NCBI RefSeq assembly: GCF_000019845.1
Contig: NC_010581.1
Span: 1 to 64,000 of the forward strand
Reading direction: 5' to 3'
Source of the DNA: Beijerinckia indica subsp. indica ATCC 9039
GTDB taxonomy: Bacteria; Pseudomonadota; Alphaproteobacteria; Rhizobiales; Beijerinckiaceae
DNA: 64,000 nt
This document shows, one piece after another, positions 63,730 through 64,000 of the stretch. Both the position numbers and the translations under genes were made by a program. The notes beneath the pieces are model-generated. The model was given only the letters and a program-made list of their open reading frames with translations. It was not told the origin of the DNA and searched no databases. The stretch's first letter is position 1. Each line of letters begins with the position of its first letter.

Positions 63730-64000
63730 TTACGCGGGCAGGAGAGCGACTGCACGATAGCTGTCGATCAAGCTGTCGTAGAGCGCGATATCCGAGCGGC
63801 TCCGCGCAATGAGTTGCGCGCCAGCGACGGCGGCGAAGATGGCGCGTGCTCTCTGTTCACTTTCCCCGTCACTGACTAGGGCCGCAGCGGATAGGAGCCT
63901 GCTCAGCCACGCCACGTTGACATCAGCAAAGGCCTGGACCTCCTGCTTCACCGCTTCGGGCAGGTCATCATATTCGGCAGCCATGAAGCTGCACAGGCAC
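63730..64000 (-). CDS. TetR family regulator, C-terminal part (runs off the window)
   Basis: Partial gene cut by the right window edge. The visible 90 residues end ...RARAIFAAVAGAQLIARSRSDIALYDSLIDSYRAVALLPA. They begin CLCSFMAAEYDDLPEAVKQEV, typical of the ligand-binding C-terminal domain of TetR/AcrR regulators. The frame is open to position 64000, so the ATG at 63984 is internal rather than a start. Target genes would lie outside the window. Confidence 0.72.
   Translation of the reverse strand, partial: CLCSFMAAEYDDLPEAVKQEVQAFADVNVAWLSRLLSAAALVSDGESEQRARAIFAAVAGAQLIARSRSDIALYDSLIDSYRAVALLPA

Overview
The window looks like chromosomal DNA of an alphaproteobacterium of the order Hyphomicrobiales (Rhizobiales), possibly Beijerinckiaceae. 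Reasons: rpsT directly before dnaA, tsaD divergent from hemC-hemD, lptM-lysA-TIGR02302 in a row, a VtlR/LsrB-type LysR gene beside trxB, and a bcp / large AsmA-like gene plus tyrS-anmK arrangement. The genus is an inference. A PQQ-alcohol-dehydrogenase-type ABC exporter, a cytochrome c, isocitrate lyase with its ScfR-type regulator and acetyl-CoA synthetase suggest one- and two-carbon substrate use.

Layout. 1-14.4 kb is mostly core: rpsT, a long dnaA leader, dnaA, ruvC-ruvA (no ruvB), tsaD<>hemC-hemD, the exporter pair, cytochrome c, bcp and an AsmA/DUF3971 protein. 14.5-22.6 kb is an accessory block: secreted phosphoesterase, alpha/beta hydrolase, coniferyl-aldehyde-type dehydrogenase with divergent TetR, and a two-gene type II restriction-modification system. 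22.7-27.6 kb returns to core and cell-envelope genes (tyrS, anmK, two small genes, UDP-xylose synthase). 27.8-45.4 kb is a strongly accessory region ending at a tRNA-Ser(CGA) gene. It contains a glycosyltransferase, a TfoX-like protein, several SDR oxidoreductases with TetR or AraC regulators, a DUF2239-DUF1330-hydrolase operon and two copies of an SDR/AraC/NAD(P)-binding cassette about 9 kb apart. 45.5-64 kb is core metabolism: two tiny paralogous genes, aceA, scfR, lptM, lysA, TIGR02302, an L,D-transpeptidase, acs, a LysR gene, trxB, DUF992, GtrA, YodC-like, hemF and the C-terminal end of a TetR gene cut by the window edge.

The most notable material is in 29.9-45.3 kb. Cassettes A and B share a 46-bp upstream element, long stretches of identical DNA inside otherwise diverged genes (possible gene conversion), and an AraC regulator each. 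Copy B has gained an aldehyde dehydrogenase and its last gene is broken by three single-base indels. Several regulators here sit beside clear repeated palindromic operators. Spacers between modules share a recurring sequence, some of it encoding the same short C-terminal peptide, which suggests stepwise assembly of the island. No CRISPR array, intact transposase or integrase was seen.
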